From Steromphala cineraria (Eukaryota; Mollusca; Gastropoda; Trochida; Trochidae): 64,000 bases of DNA. The notes beneath the pieces are model-generated. The model worked only from the letters and a program-made list of their open reading frames with translations. It was not told where the DNA came from and ran no database searches. Made by a program: the position numbers and the translations under genes. This document shows positions 1 through 9,679 of this stretch, in pieces. The number at the start of each line of letters is the position of its first letter. Position 1 is the stretch's first letter. The DNA is taken from contig OU744725.1 in the NCBI GenBank assembly GCA_916613615.1, positions 7,112,708-7,176,707 on the forward strand, in the 5' to 3' direction.

Positions 1-417
1 TGCGTCTGATCACAGAATTGTTATTGATGACAGTGTTTTCAGCAATATTGTGTATAGATTTCTTAAAAGATCAGCAAACTATGTCAGTGGTTTTTTTAAG
101 ATTACCGAAATGATTAGCCTCGATTGGTACATGAAGGTTTTGTTACGATGTTTCAATCTATATCCTCGATTGTTCGAAGTTCGTGACCCTAACCATCAAA
201 GTTGAATTTCTCTTCAATGAATGGAAGTCACTCAAGTTTGAAGCTTTACATAAAGATTTTAACATGTTTAAATAATTGACAAATTCAAATTCATATTTAC
301 ATACATTATTTATTATCTCCCCTGGGTAGTAGACACACTTCATTTGCTCTCTCACAAAACGACAATTTGTATCTGTTTTAAACACAATTGGAAACATAAC
401 TCGACAAAATCATCAGG
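1..417. other. 5' flank of the LINE; no gene seen
   Basis: AT-rich DNA without a convincing coding region. The short reading frame on the minus strand has no recognisable domain. The true 5' end of the LINE may lie within this stretch as an untranslated leader, but I see no target-site duplication that would fix it. Confidence 0.4.
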
Positions 418-1584
418 ATGGGAGTTCCATTGGAGGTTTGGCGAGTGAAAATTGGAGGATTTATCAATCCTAAGGGCACAAGGCAGATTGCCAAAACCCA
501 TCCGTACAACCCGACATCGAAATGGACGCCAGGTATGGCTCTGAGATACAGATTGTTGTTATGTGGTACCTTAATGCTTCTTGTGAGCTCTCTAGGCACA
601 TCTACAGCGACATGTGTGGAGAGAAATGCCCCATCCTTGATTCCGCCGCCAACTTTGTGTGTAAAAGGTGAGATTTGTGACGTATTCACTGCCACGTCAT
701 GTTTGTTTACATATCGAAAACCGGTCAATTTCATGAAAAGTACTTTCTCCATCTCACCATATGTACCATCCATGATACACAGGGCGGGGGATATCGAACT
801 GAATCCCGGACCTTCAAATAAAGACCTTGATGATTTGAAAAAGGCCATAATTAGTCAAATTAAGGAATCCGAAGATAGACTATCGAAGGACATAAACTCT
901 GTGAAAGATGACATAAGATTGATAAAGACTGAAATAACTGATTTAAAAACAGAAGTTACGACTCATAAGGAAGAACAAGAGATTATTAGGATCGATGTAG
1001 ACGCGCTAGCCGAAAAAATTGATAACGTGGAGATATATTGTGAGGTGTTAGAATCACGAATTGAAGATCAGGAAGAACGAAGTCGACGTAACAACATGGT
1101 CATGTACGGAGTACCAGAGTCAGCACGTGAAACCTACACTGAGAGTAAAGAGAAGGTTTTAGAGATTCTCAATAAGGCAAGAGAAGTCAAGAAACTACAA
1201 CCCCTCACCCCCAGGGATATTGAAAAAGCCCACAGATTGTCTTCACCTCGACAGGATAAAGTGAGACCCATAATTGTCAGAATGTGCCACTGGGAAGACA
1301 AGTGGCACTCAGTGAAGATGCGGGGAGTGCTAAGAGAGCTGGGGTATGGAATTGCCAACGACTTGACAAGACATCAACGACAGGAACTACATCGCCTAGG
1401 AACACAGAACCCTAACATCAAGTATTACTACAAGGGTAATAAACTTTTGGAAGAACCCAAGGAGAACTCTAGCCATGACGACCAATCAACATCCACAGAA
1501 CGGAGTAGACCCTCCAGGGACGATCAGAGGCGTCGAGGTCTCCGATCTAGCTCACACCAGACAGACAGGGGACAGACGAGATAG
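418..1584 (+). CDS. LINE ORF1 protein with 2A peptide, coiled coil and RRM-like domain
   Basis: 388 codons from the first ATG; an internal ATG at 535 (Met40) would begin directly with a hydrophobic signal-like stretch (RLLLCGTLMLLV). A 2A motif, GDIELNPGP, occupies residues 124-132, predicting ribosome skipping between Gly131 and Pro132. Downstream lies a charged heptad-rich coiled coil (about 139-222) and then an RRM-like region opened by RRNNMVMYGVPES (about 223-330), as in L1-type ORF1 proteins that bind retrotransposon RNA as trimers. The C-terminal 40 residues are Ser/Arg-rich. Skipping would separate the N-terminal 131 residues from the RNA-binding part. The frame is open throughout. 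Function in the LINE RNP is inferred from family knowledge. Confidence 0.82.
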   Translation: MGVPLEVWRVKIGGFINPKGTRQIAKTHPYNPTSKWTPGMALRYRLLLCGTLMLLVSSLGTSTATCVERNAPSLIPPPTLCVKGEICDVFTATSCLFTYRKPVNFMKSTFSISPYVPSMIHRAGDIELNPGPSNKDLDDLKKAIISQIKESEDRLSKDINSVKDDIRLIKTEITDLKTEVTTHKEEQEIIRIDVDALAEKIDNVEIYCEVLESRIEDQEERSRRNNMVMYGVPESARETYTESKEKVLEILNKAREVKKLQPLTPRDIEKAHRLSSPRQDKVRPIIVRMCHWEDKWHSVKMRGVLRELGYGIANDLTRHQRQELHRLGTQNPNIKYYYKGNKLLEEPKENSSHDDQSTSTERSRPSRDDQRRRGLRSSSHQTDRGQTR

Positions 1585-1608
1585 GGATTAGGCCAGGCTG
1601 ATTTTACG

Positions 1609-2886
1609 GTGCATCAGAGAACTGAACATGACACTTCTAATAATGATACTAAGGACAAAGTGAACTTTATTTTCTGGAACATAGCAGGTGTATCCAGTAA
1701 ATTGGCTGATAGTGACTTTGTTAACTTTATTAGACAGTTTGACATTGTCGGTCTTACTGAAACATGGACAGCAGATGATAACATTGATAATGTATTTTCA
1801 GACTATGTAACAATCAACAAACCAGCAGAAAAGATTTCTGCACGCGGTAGACTCTCCGGTTGGATAGTGGTGATGGTAAGAAAGCATTTAGCTAAGTATA
1901 TTTTGTGGTCGAGAATAACTGAAAATTGTGTTTTCATTAACTTTGATAAGAATCTCTTTAAACTTGACAGTGATTTGTTATATGCATGTGCCTACATCCA
2001 CCCAGAGGGATCTACATTTAATAACAAAGCTGGTTTACTCTGTGAAAATGGCATTAACTTGTTCCAAGATAATTTATTAGACATACTGTCTCATATGCAA
2101 GATGTACATATTATGTGCGGAGGTGACTTTAATGCTCGTACAGGTACAGATCTAGATTTTGTCGAAGATGATATCATTGAATTCACAGAGGGCGGAGAAA
2201 GTTCAATGTGGGATTTTCTTCTAGACTATTTTAATATTAAGAGGTATTCTACTGACAAAATTGTAAATAGTTTTGGAAAGTGTCTTCTCAGTCTCTGCTC
2301 AGTATTAAATATCCACATAATGAATGGTCGATGTGGCTCGGATGCAGAAGTAGGTGATTTTACTTGTGCTAATGGTACAAGCGTAGTAGACTATGTAATT
2401 GCTTCGTCACCATTATTTGAGAGTGTTAACGAGTTTGTTATACCCTCCCGTACAGAATATGATCATTTGCCACTTACTTTAAGTTTACGTGCGCTTCACT
2501 TAGGTGAGCCACCTCAAATAAATAAAAATAAGTCTTTTAAATTTATTTGGGAAAGTGATAAAAAAGATGAATTCAGACAAAATATTCTTTCAGAAAATGT
2601 ACAAAAGTTATTATTTGAGTCTCTTGACTTAGCATTCACTGATATAGATAAAAGTATTGAACTAATAACTGAAGCTCTATGCACAGCCGCCAGTAACATG
2701 AAAAAATCTAACAACAGCCGCAAAGCAAATGCAAATACTTGGTTTGATGCAGAATGTAGACTACTGAAAAAAGAAAGATGCAAACATTTAAATAGATTCA
2801 GGAAAAATAAAGACAAAGCTTCTTTAGAAAAATATCATTGTAGTAGGAATGAATATAATGCAAAGCGAGTTATTACTATAAGCTAA
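1609..2886 (+). pseudogene. LINE ORF2, endonuclease part (frame-broken)
   Basis: 425 codons. The N-terminus reads as an AP-like endonuclease: FWNIAGVSSK (Asn motif), GLTETW (catalytic Glu), GGDFNARTG (DxN motif) and a C-terminal DHLPLTLSL segment (Asp-His). This enzyme nicks the target DNA to prime reverse transcription. The frame ends prematurely at about 2886; the continuing protein (HDSKTFWTML...) resumes in another frame, so an indel near 2870-2885 breaks ORF2. It begins 24 bp after the ORF1 stop. Confidence 0.85.
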
Positions 2887-4231
2887 AACAACAAAATCTA
2901 GAAAAAACATACATGATTCGAAAACATTCTGGACTATGCTGAAGAATTTAAATGGCAAAGTACGTTCAAGAAATGATATACAAATACATGATTGGTACAA
3001 CCACTTTAGTAACCTATACACCGACTTTGACAATGATAGCGATTCACGTGACCAGTCTGATAAAGGAGAAATTGATTCTAATTATACAGACCTAAACTCA
3101 AGTTTGGTACACGATATTCTAGACTCCCCAATAACCAAGGAAGAAATACTTCACAGTATAACAAACTTAAAACCTAATAAATCGGCAGGAATAGATTCAA
3201 CAATCTCGGAATTCTTTAAACACAATGCAGATTTGTTACTACCACACTTGGAATTAATATTTAATATTATTTTAGAAAAGGGTTACTTCCCCAAAACTTG
3301 GTCCACCGGTATAATAGGTCCAATTCATAAGAAAGGTGATCAAAATGATCCTGAAAATTACAGGGGTATAACATTATTAAGCATATTCAGTAAAATATTT
3401 ACATCCATTATAAATAAGAGACTAGTTGAATGGGCAGATTCCATGGATAAGATAACAGAATCACAGGCCGGCTTCAGCACAACTGATAATATATTTGTTT
3501 TACACTCTATTATCCAAAAATACCTAAATCAAAAGGGACACAAATTTTATGCTTTATTTGTAGATTTTTCTAAAGCGTTTGATACAGTTAACAGAACTAA
3601 GCTATGGAATCTGTTAGAGGAACAAGGCGTCAGTTGCAAAATGGGGAAACTATTGCGGAGTATTTATGAAAATGTGAAAATTTGTATAAGGTGTAACAAC
3701 GAATTATCAGATTCTTTCGTGAGCCAGTTAGGAGTGAGACAAGGTTGCATATTAAGCCCCTTTCTATTTACATTTTTCATCAATGAATTAGCAAGTCAAA
3801 TCCAAGAAAAATGTTCAAATGGTATTCAATTGCATCCAGATTTAATACAGATTTTCCTGTTATTATTTGCCGATGATATTATTCTATTTTCAAGCACAAT
3901 TGGAGGCTTACAAAGAATGATAAATGAATTAGAGAATTATTGTGATAATTGGAAACTAACTGTAAACCAAGCTAAAACAAACATAATTGTTTTTAAAAAT
4001 GGAGGTAAATTAGCCAATAACGAAATATGGTTCTACAAAGGAAATAGACTGGAGACAACTACCTCATACAAATACTTAGGTGTACAATTTACTAATCATC
4101 TCTCTTGGTCAGTACATACAACACATGCATCCATGCAAGCAAAGAAAATTCTGATAGGTATTTTAAAACAGTATATATATTGGGTGACTTGTCTTATAAT
4201 TCTGTTTTCAAAATATTTGATACAAAAATAA
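2887..4231 (+). pseudogene. LINE ORF2, reverse transcriptase part (frame-broken)
   Basis: Open from about 2880 with the first Met at 2936. The RT motifs are clear: IIGPIHKKGD, ENYRGITLL, FVDFSKAFDTVNR (catalytic Asp), GVRQGCILSPFLF and FADDIILF (the YxDD box as FADD). It copies the element RNA at the nicked chromosomal site. At about 4170 the sequence slips frame; the proper continuation (FDTKINPILLYGAEVWGF) is in the next frame. No single translation covers the whole RT and thumb. Confidence 0.88.
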
Positions 4232-4786
4232 ATCCAATTTTGTTATATGGAGCAGAAGTATGGGGTTTTAAATCTTTTGATGATGCCTTCATATAGATTA
4301 CCAAGAAAATGTTATGATATGATGCTTTTATATGATAGTTACGGTAAATTTAACTGGGTAACACACACAAGAAATTTTTTATTATCTATTGGCTTTGGAA
4401 ATGTCTGGCATAAACAATATGTAGAATCACATTCACGTTTTGTCTCCTTAGTTAAACAACGACAAAAAGATATATTTTTGCAAAATTGGTCAGCCAGTCT
4501 CTCATTATCGAACAAATGTTTCTGCTACAAATTGATTAACGATTCCATATATTCAGAAAGTTATCTTTCGGTCTTGACAATAAGGAAATATAAAACGTCA
4601 CTAGCTAGACTGCGCTGCTCCTCACATGATTTATATATTGAAACAGGGAGATACCACGGAATTAAAAAAGAAAACAGAATTTGTCAAATGTGTAACTTAA
4701 ATAAGATCGAAGATGAATACCATTTTTTTTGTGTTTGCCCAGCATATTCAATATTAAGAAAAGTATATATTAAGAAATATTTCTGA
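4170..4786 (+). pseudogene. LINE ORF2 C-terminal region with CCHC-like knuckle
   Basis: Two further frames carry the end of ORF2: a LLYGAEVWGF segment up to about 4296, then a frame running to the stop at 4786. The latter includes LARLRCSSHDLYIETGRY and a Cys/His cluster (CQMCN, EYHFFCVC) typical of the C-terminal zinc-knuckle-like region of several animal LINE clades. A frame change near 4290 separates them. The region probably contributes to nucleic-acid binding during target-primed reverse transcription. Confidence 0.75.
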
Positions 4787-4994
4787 GTTCCCAGAAACTT
4801 GTAAGTTTATAATGCTGATGAATAACCCCAGTAAATTACATCTAGAAAATTTGTCCATTTATATTTACAAAGCTTTTATGCTTAGAAAGAATGCTCTACT
4901 ACCTCAAAATATGTAACTGTATTATGTACTACAGGCCTGTGGCCTTTCAGTATGGAAATAAAACTATTTGATTTAATAATAATTGGAGATTATT

Positions 4995-5137
4995 TTGAGG
5001 AAATAAATATATGAAATTATACAATAAGTTGTTGGTACGCATTTGGGATGTAATAGCCTTCATCTCTGTTAAGGGCGGGGCCTATCTTCTTTATGTGGAC
5101 ATATGAATTGTATAATTTCATATATTTATTTCCTCAA
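4995..5137. repeat. 30-bp perfect inverted repeat (foldback, MITE-like)
   Basis: The arm at 4995-5024 is the exact reverse complement of 5108-5137, with an 83-bp spacer. It abuts the 3' end of the LINE. It has the form of a small non-autonomous foldback element; no coding potential. Confidence 0.8.
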
Positions 5138-6135
5138 CCATGCTTGTCCATCTCTCTCACTAGTATGTACATCATTTATTTTAACAACACCTTATTCATA
5201 ATCTCTACTTGTTCATGTACATCACCAACTGGCTTCTAATCCATTACTCAATCATGCGCTGTACTTCAACCTCTTTTGTTGTAACAACATTATTATCTAT
5301 TGTACAAACATTATCCTTTTATGTACATCAGCTCATCACTACTTAATCATGCTCTGTACATCAACCTTGTTTATTGTACAAACAACTCACTCCCTATCTA
5401 CTGTAAAAACATCATGCACATATATATCCTGATTTACTGTATCATCTGCATTACTCGCTTGATAACGACATTAGTATCTACATTGTATGTCGAAACGTCG
5501 CAAACCTGAATAAAGAAGTTGTATATCCATAATATTGCCTTCATCTTCTTCATCATCGCAACTTCTAGAATGCCCATCAAAGAAGTTGAAGTTGAAAGTT
5601 GAAAGTTAGGGAATATTTTACAGCTCATGATTGATAAAACTCAGCGTTGTAATCTAAAGGTCTCAAGATACATGTGTATATAGAAAGTTATCTCGAGTTG
5701 TATATGTATATGTAATAATATGTTTTAAGAAAATAACGATTTTATGTAACACAGTGGTAAGTAGGTATTATAATCAACATATATTTTGATTGTAAAAGTA
5801 TCTTTTGACACTTAAACTATTTGAATAAAATTTAACAGTCATAAATTTGCTTTTTAGCAAAACGGATGTTTAATTGCATAATTTTTATTTTTAAAAACCC
5901 ATTAAAACGGCAACTTTATCATATCTTTCGCGGAGGACTGAAAAACGTAAGCTTGAAAGATCAACACCCAATTTACTTGTTTGAATTTTTTCCAAAATAC
6001 ACATTTATTGCGTGCATTGATAAATAAGTCAAGAGCAGCTGCAATATATTATTGCATGTAATGGTTGCGATACACAAACTGGTTGAGGAATAATGTCAAA
6101 ATTTTATTTAAGTACAACCATGGTAAAACAGCATA
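5138..6135. other. Intergenic region between the LINE and the DIRS element
   Basis: Simple AT-rich sequence. The first 300 bp contain repeated TGTACATCA-like phrases. A Penelope-like terminal motif at 5459-5540 is listed separately. Nothing else is recognised. Confidence 0.5.
5459..5540 (+). repeat. Copy of a CGAAACGTCGCA repeat (possible Penelope-type terminus)
   Basis: Contains a short stem (CGACAT ... TGTCG) directly followed by GAAACGTCGCA and, 15 bp on, TAAAGAAGTTG. The same arrangement recurs at 41.45, 42.68, 46.37 and 56.5 kb. A stem flanked by a GAAAC core resembles the hammerhead ribozymes described in Penelope-like retroelements, but the CUGANGA box is not intact here, so the assignment is an inference. 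Confidence 0.45.
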
Positions 6136-6180
6136 TAATAGTACGTTTTTGATTAAACGTCATTATTTTTACTTACCGTA

Positions 6181-6335
6181 GACAAGTGACCTTAGCCTGT
6201 TAGCCATATAACATGTAATCGACTCATTCCCACTGATGTAATGAAACATCATTACCCAGAACAATCAGAGTTATCCGCCCGTCACTAGCCCACTAGGTGG
6301 CGTGACCTGTCATCCAATTAGATTCATTCACATTA
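6181..6335. repeat. DIRS inverted terminal repeat (element 3' side)
   Basis: 155 bp, the exact reverse complement of 12147-12301. Outside it, 6136-6180 is the 3'-specific terminal extension whose complement appears in the internal complementary region. Confidence 0.93.
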
Positions 6336-6393
6336 CCTAGGAGTCCCAATTAACGACGGATACGTAAGAGGGGAGGCGGGCGGGAGTGACGAC

Positions 6394-6485
6394 GGTCACT
6401 TGTCTACGGTAAGTAAAAATAATGACGTTTAATCAAAAACGTACTATTATTTAGTTACTAACCTCTGACAAGTGACCTTAGCCTG
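6394..6485. repeat. DIRS internal complementary region
   Basis: The left half (6394-6449) is complementary to the terminus at about 6136-6191. The right half (from about 6444) is complementary to the terminus at about 12291-12323. The two halves share a TATTAT overlap, which places the circle junction. In DIRS1 this region templates completion of the ends and forms the closed circle used by the recombinase. Confidence 0.9.
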
Positions 6486-6707
6486 ATACCACTGTAGGTG
6501 GCGGGTAGCATTCGTCGCGTTCAGCGATAACTCTCAAGATTGATCTGAGGATCGGCGACCCAGCGAGCGACCGTTCTAATTGGGCCATTGTCTGACTCCT
6601 CGAGGTCGACGACCCCTAATTAAAACACCACAAAACACTATAAACTGTTAAAATAAAATAATTTTATTTCAAAGTGTAAGATGTCCACCTCGACGAGTGA
6701 GGCGTCA

Positions 6708-9350
6708 TCATCGTGGATGGTTGCGCCCCCTACCCGGGGGAGCCCCCGTGGTCCGCTGCTGTGCAAATACCTGCACCCCTAGACGGGCTACGCCCTCCAG
6801 GTCCTCCGTGGAGACATCGCGCAGATAGTGGTTGGCGAACACCAAGCCCGACTTCCAGAAGCAGCCGGCCATGATGTCCGCCACTGACAGATTGCTGTGA
6901 AGGGCCATAGTCGCCGATATGGCCCTGATCTCGTGTGGGTTGGTCCGCGCCGGCGCCGGCAGCCCGGCCGCCTTGTAGGCGTCCACCACCGCAGACCTGA
7001 GGTAGACCCCCAACTGCCTCTTGTCAATCTCCTTTGAGCTCGTCTGGGAGTGGGGCAAAAAGAGCCTGCGCCTCCCCTGTCTCAGTGTCCGCGTCTTCTC
7101 CACATAGACGCGTAGAGCGCGCACGGGACAGAGGAGACGTTCCCGCTCGTCCGTCGGCTCGATAGCCGGGGAGATTGACGGCAGTGTGAAGGTCCTCCCA
7201 CGTTCGTCAGCGCCTTGGTTCTTGCACAGAAAGTCTGGCGCCAGTCCCAAGGTCGCTGACCCTCCATCTCTCACCTCAAACCTGAGCAAATCAGCTTGCA
7301 GAGCATGCAACTCTGATATCCTAGCCGCTGACCCCATTGCCACCAAGAAACACGTCTTAATGGTCAGACGCAGCAGCGTCGTGTCCGTCAGCGGCTCGTA
7401 GTGCTCAGATTTGAGGTGATTCAACACTATTGCCAGATCCCATTCTGGCGGTCTCAGTTTGTGGCTGCCATCCACGTTTCTGTATGTCCTAATGAGCTCC
7501 TTTAGGACCGAGATATCCAATCCCGGATCCTTCTTGCGAAGGACGGACATGCTCGGGTTGCTCCTGAGAAGGTCCCACCTTGTCGGTAAGGGAACCGGCT
7601 CCTGAGCGCAGAGCCTCCGAAGGGGGACATACCAGGGCCTCGCCGGCCACATCGGTGCGACCAGGAGCAGACGTAGCACTCTCGTCTCCTGGATTTTTGC
7701 TACCAACCGAGTCAGAATGGCAGGGGGGGGAAAAGCGTAAGCGTCCATCCCCTCCCATCCTAACGCGAGCGCGTCTAATTCCCATGCCAGGGGGTCGGGT
7801 ACGGGGGACACGTATACCGGCAGCTGGTGATTGAGCCGTGTCGCGAAGAGGTCGACATGCGGCCTCCCGAACTGGAGACAGATCGCCTCGAACACTCGAG
7901 GGTGCAACATCCACTCCGTAGAAGGAGGTTTGTCCGGGCGAGAGAGCGCGTCCGCAAGGACGTTCTTTGCTCCCGGGATGTGCACCGCTCTGATTGAGAT
8001 GTTGAGATTGTCTACCAGTTGAAACAGCTCCATCACCAGCTGTAAGAGTGATCCCGCTTTGGTCGATCCTTGCTTGTTGATCGACCAAGCTGCCGTCGAG
8101 CTGTCCGTGTGAACGCACAACACCTGGCTCTCCAAGCGGCTTGACCAATGGTCGATCGCCAGGCGTATAGCGTCCAACTCCAAGAAGTTGATGTGACGTC
8201 CGGCTTGCGCCGGCGACCACACGCCTGCCGCCTGCTCGATCCCCAGGTGCGCGCCCCACCCCTGCGTAGAGGCGTCCACGTACAGCTGGCTCCCGGCGGG
8301 GGGTTGCCGGAGGGGCACCCCCGCCAAGACATTGCTTCCGTCCTGCCACCATTGGAGGTGGTGAATGAGGTCCTGCGGCATCCTGATGTGATGGCCGCAG
8401 GATACCTCCCGCACATGCCCATTCAGCACTACCTGAAGCGGGCGGAGGTGGAGCCTCCCCCTCCTCGTGTAATCTTGAGCTGAGGTCAAGAACCCTAGGA
8501 GGCGTTGCCACTGTCGGAGCGAGAGAGGCCCGCGACACGCCTGCGCTAGGAGTTCCCTGTAGCGCCCCATCCGCTCTTCCGTGACAAAGGCCTTGTCCTG
8601 AGTCGTGTCCAGTAAGACGCCTAGGAAGACGAGAGACGTCGTCGGTACTAGGTCCGACTTGTCTAGGTTGACAAGCCAACCCAGGCGCCTGAACAGAGCG
8701 ATCACAAAGTCCCTTTGCCTGGCCAGAGCTGACGGGGAGCAGTGGCTCCCGAACCCGTCGTCCAGATACATCGCGAACTGGATGTCGTGCCTGTGAAGGA
8801 ACTGGACGATAGGCTGGGTCACCCGAGTGAACAGCCATGGCGCTGTCGAAATCACGAACGGCAAGACGTTCCACTGAAAGTGGCGACCCGCCAGGACGAA
8901 TCGGAGGTACTTGCAAACCGCGGGGCAGATTGGGATGTGCAAGTACGCGTCCTGGAGGTCCAACGACACCATGCGGCTGTATGGTTGTAGTAACCGCATG
9001 ATAGACCGCACGGTCAAGAGCCGAAAATATGGCGGCCGCTCGAGGTAGGAGCGGTTGAACTGTTTCATGTCGTGAATCAGCCGCCATTTTTTCGGGTCCT
9101 TTTTCGGTCTCACAAACACTGGAGAGTAAAACCCCGGTGTCAGATCCTGGAGCGGGAGCTTGCTCACCGCCTCCTTGGAGATTAGGATCTCCACTTGTTC
9201 CAGTGTCAGCGCGAGCTGTTCCGGCTCTAGCGGGCGCTCCACTGGCGAACAAGTTAAAGGGGGGGCGGGTGTGTACGGGTATACGAAACCCGCGCTCCAA
9301 GATCTGACAGACGTACTCGTCCAAGTCCAACTGTCTCCAGTTGGCGACAA
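6708..9350 (-). CDS. DIRS polyprotein: reverse transcriptase, RNase H, tyrosine recombinase
   Basis: 880 codons. RT: KKDPKKWRLIHD at 83-94, catalytic Asp131 in SLDLQDAYLHIP, and MYLDDG with Asp197/Asp198. RNase H: LYVDAS (Asp359), Glu391, HTDSS (Asp416), ADALSRP (Asp467). Residues 498-550 (VDLFATRLNHQLP...) match the linker often annotated Dam-methylase-like in DIRS. Tyrosine recombinase: Arg677 (ARISEL), His806 and Arg809 (HEIR), Trp832 and Tyr842 (NHYLRD), so all catalytic residues are present. RT and recombinase lie in one ORF, whereas they are often separate. The first 30-odd residues are a shadow frame; the genuine N-terminus is in the overlapping frame from 9603. Confidence 0.93.
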   Translation of the reverse strand: MSPTGDSWTWTSTSVRSWSAGFVYPYTPAPPLTCSPVERPLEPEQLALTLEQVEILISKEAVSKLPLQDLTPGFYSPVFVRPKKDPKKWRLIHDMKQFNRSYLERPPYFRLLTVRSIMRLLQPYSRMVSLDLQDAYLHIPICPAVCKYLRFVLAGRHFQWNVLPFVISTAPWLFTRVTQPIVQFLHRHDIQFAMYLDDGFGSHCSPSALARQRDFVIALFRRLGWLVNLDKSDLVPTTSLVFLGVLLDTTQDKAFVTEERMGRYRELLAQACRGPLSLRQWQRLLGFLTSAQDYTRRGRLHLRPLQVVLNGHVREVSCGHHIRMPQDLIHHLQWWQDGSNVLAGVPLRQPPAGSQLYVDASTQGWGAHLGIEQAAGVWSPAQAGRHINFLELDAIRLAIDHWSSRLESQVLCVHTDSSTAAWSINKQGSTKAGSLLQLVMELFQLVDNLNISIRAVHIPGAKNVLADALSRPDKPPSTEWMLHPRVFEAICLQFGRPHVDLFATRLNHQLPVYVSPVPDPLAWELDALALGWEGMDAYAFPPPAILTRLVAKIQETRVLRLLLVAPMWPARPWYVPLRRLCAQEPVPLPTRWDLLRSNPSMSVLRKKDPGLDISVLKELIRTYRNVDGSHKLRPPEWDLAIVLNHLKSEHYEPLTDTTLLRLTIKTCFLVAMGSAARISELHALQADLLRFEVRDGGSATLGLAPDFLCKNQGADERGRTFTLPSISPAIEPTDERERLLCPVRALRVYVEKTRTLRQGRRRLFLPHSQTSSKEIDKRQLGVYLRSAVVDAYKAAGLPAPARTNPHEIRAISATMALHSNLSVADIMAGCFWKSGLVFANHYLRDVSTEDLEGVARLGVQVFAQQRTTGAPPGRGRNHPR

Positions 9351-9603
9351 ACATTGACAGGCGGCCTCCCACTGGCCCGTCCTGTACCGACACTACTGCC
9401 GGCGGCAGGCGAGGAGGCTCCCAGAAGTCACCTCTTCTTGGGAGTACCTCCATAGCCGCGTCCTTTGCCACGCTGTGACTTGTTGGGTGTCCTTTTGGGC
9501 GAGGGGCCGGCGTTGAAGTCGCTGCGACTCCTGCCTGGCCGGCCCCCCTCCCGAAAGGAAACCCCCCCGGTCTTAGAGCCGGAGGGGGATTGCGCCGCGC
9601 CAC
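9250..9603 (-). CDS. N-terminal part of the DIRS RT ORF (other frame, joined at a G7 run)
   Basis: From the ATG at 9603 the frame reads a Gly/Pro-rich start and then GGRLSMFVANWRQLDLDEYV, the motif block that normally precedes the RT in DIRS/Ngaro proteins. Homology then passes into the frame of the 880-codon ORF near 9259-9265, a run of seven G on the plus strand. Either this copy has a one-base indel there or the element uses ribosomal frameshifting. The long remaining overlap of this frame down to 7489 is a GC-rich shadow. Confidence 0.72.
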
Positions 9604-9679
9604 CCTTGCGCTTCTTCGGCGTTGTTACCGCCGAGGAGACCCTGCCGCCTCCCGCTGCCAGGCGGTTGGTCAGCTCCTG

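Larger units (their letters stand above)
418..4976 (+). mobile_element. Degraded non-LTR (LINE) retrotransposon
   Basis: The order is ORF1 (coiled coil plus RRM-like domain), then AP-type endonuclease, reverse transcriptase and a C-terminal zinc-knuckle-like segment, then a short 3' UTR with AATAAA at 4957-4962 and an AT-rich tail. This is the layout of L1/CR1/Tx1-type LINEs. ORF2 changes frame near 2870-2885, near 4170 and near 4290, so this copy cannot make a full ORF2 protein. Clade is not assigned; a phylogeny of the RT (2936-4170) would decide. The 5' boundary is uncertain. Confidence 0.88.

Noticed and set aside
7489..9249. Long minus-strand open frame (continuing from 9603) overlapping the RT ORF
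   Set aside because: Apart from its first part (9250-9603), it is low-complexity Pro/Arg/Gly translation with no motifs; a shadow of a GC-rich gene.
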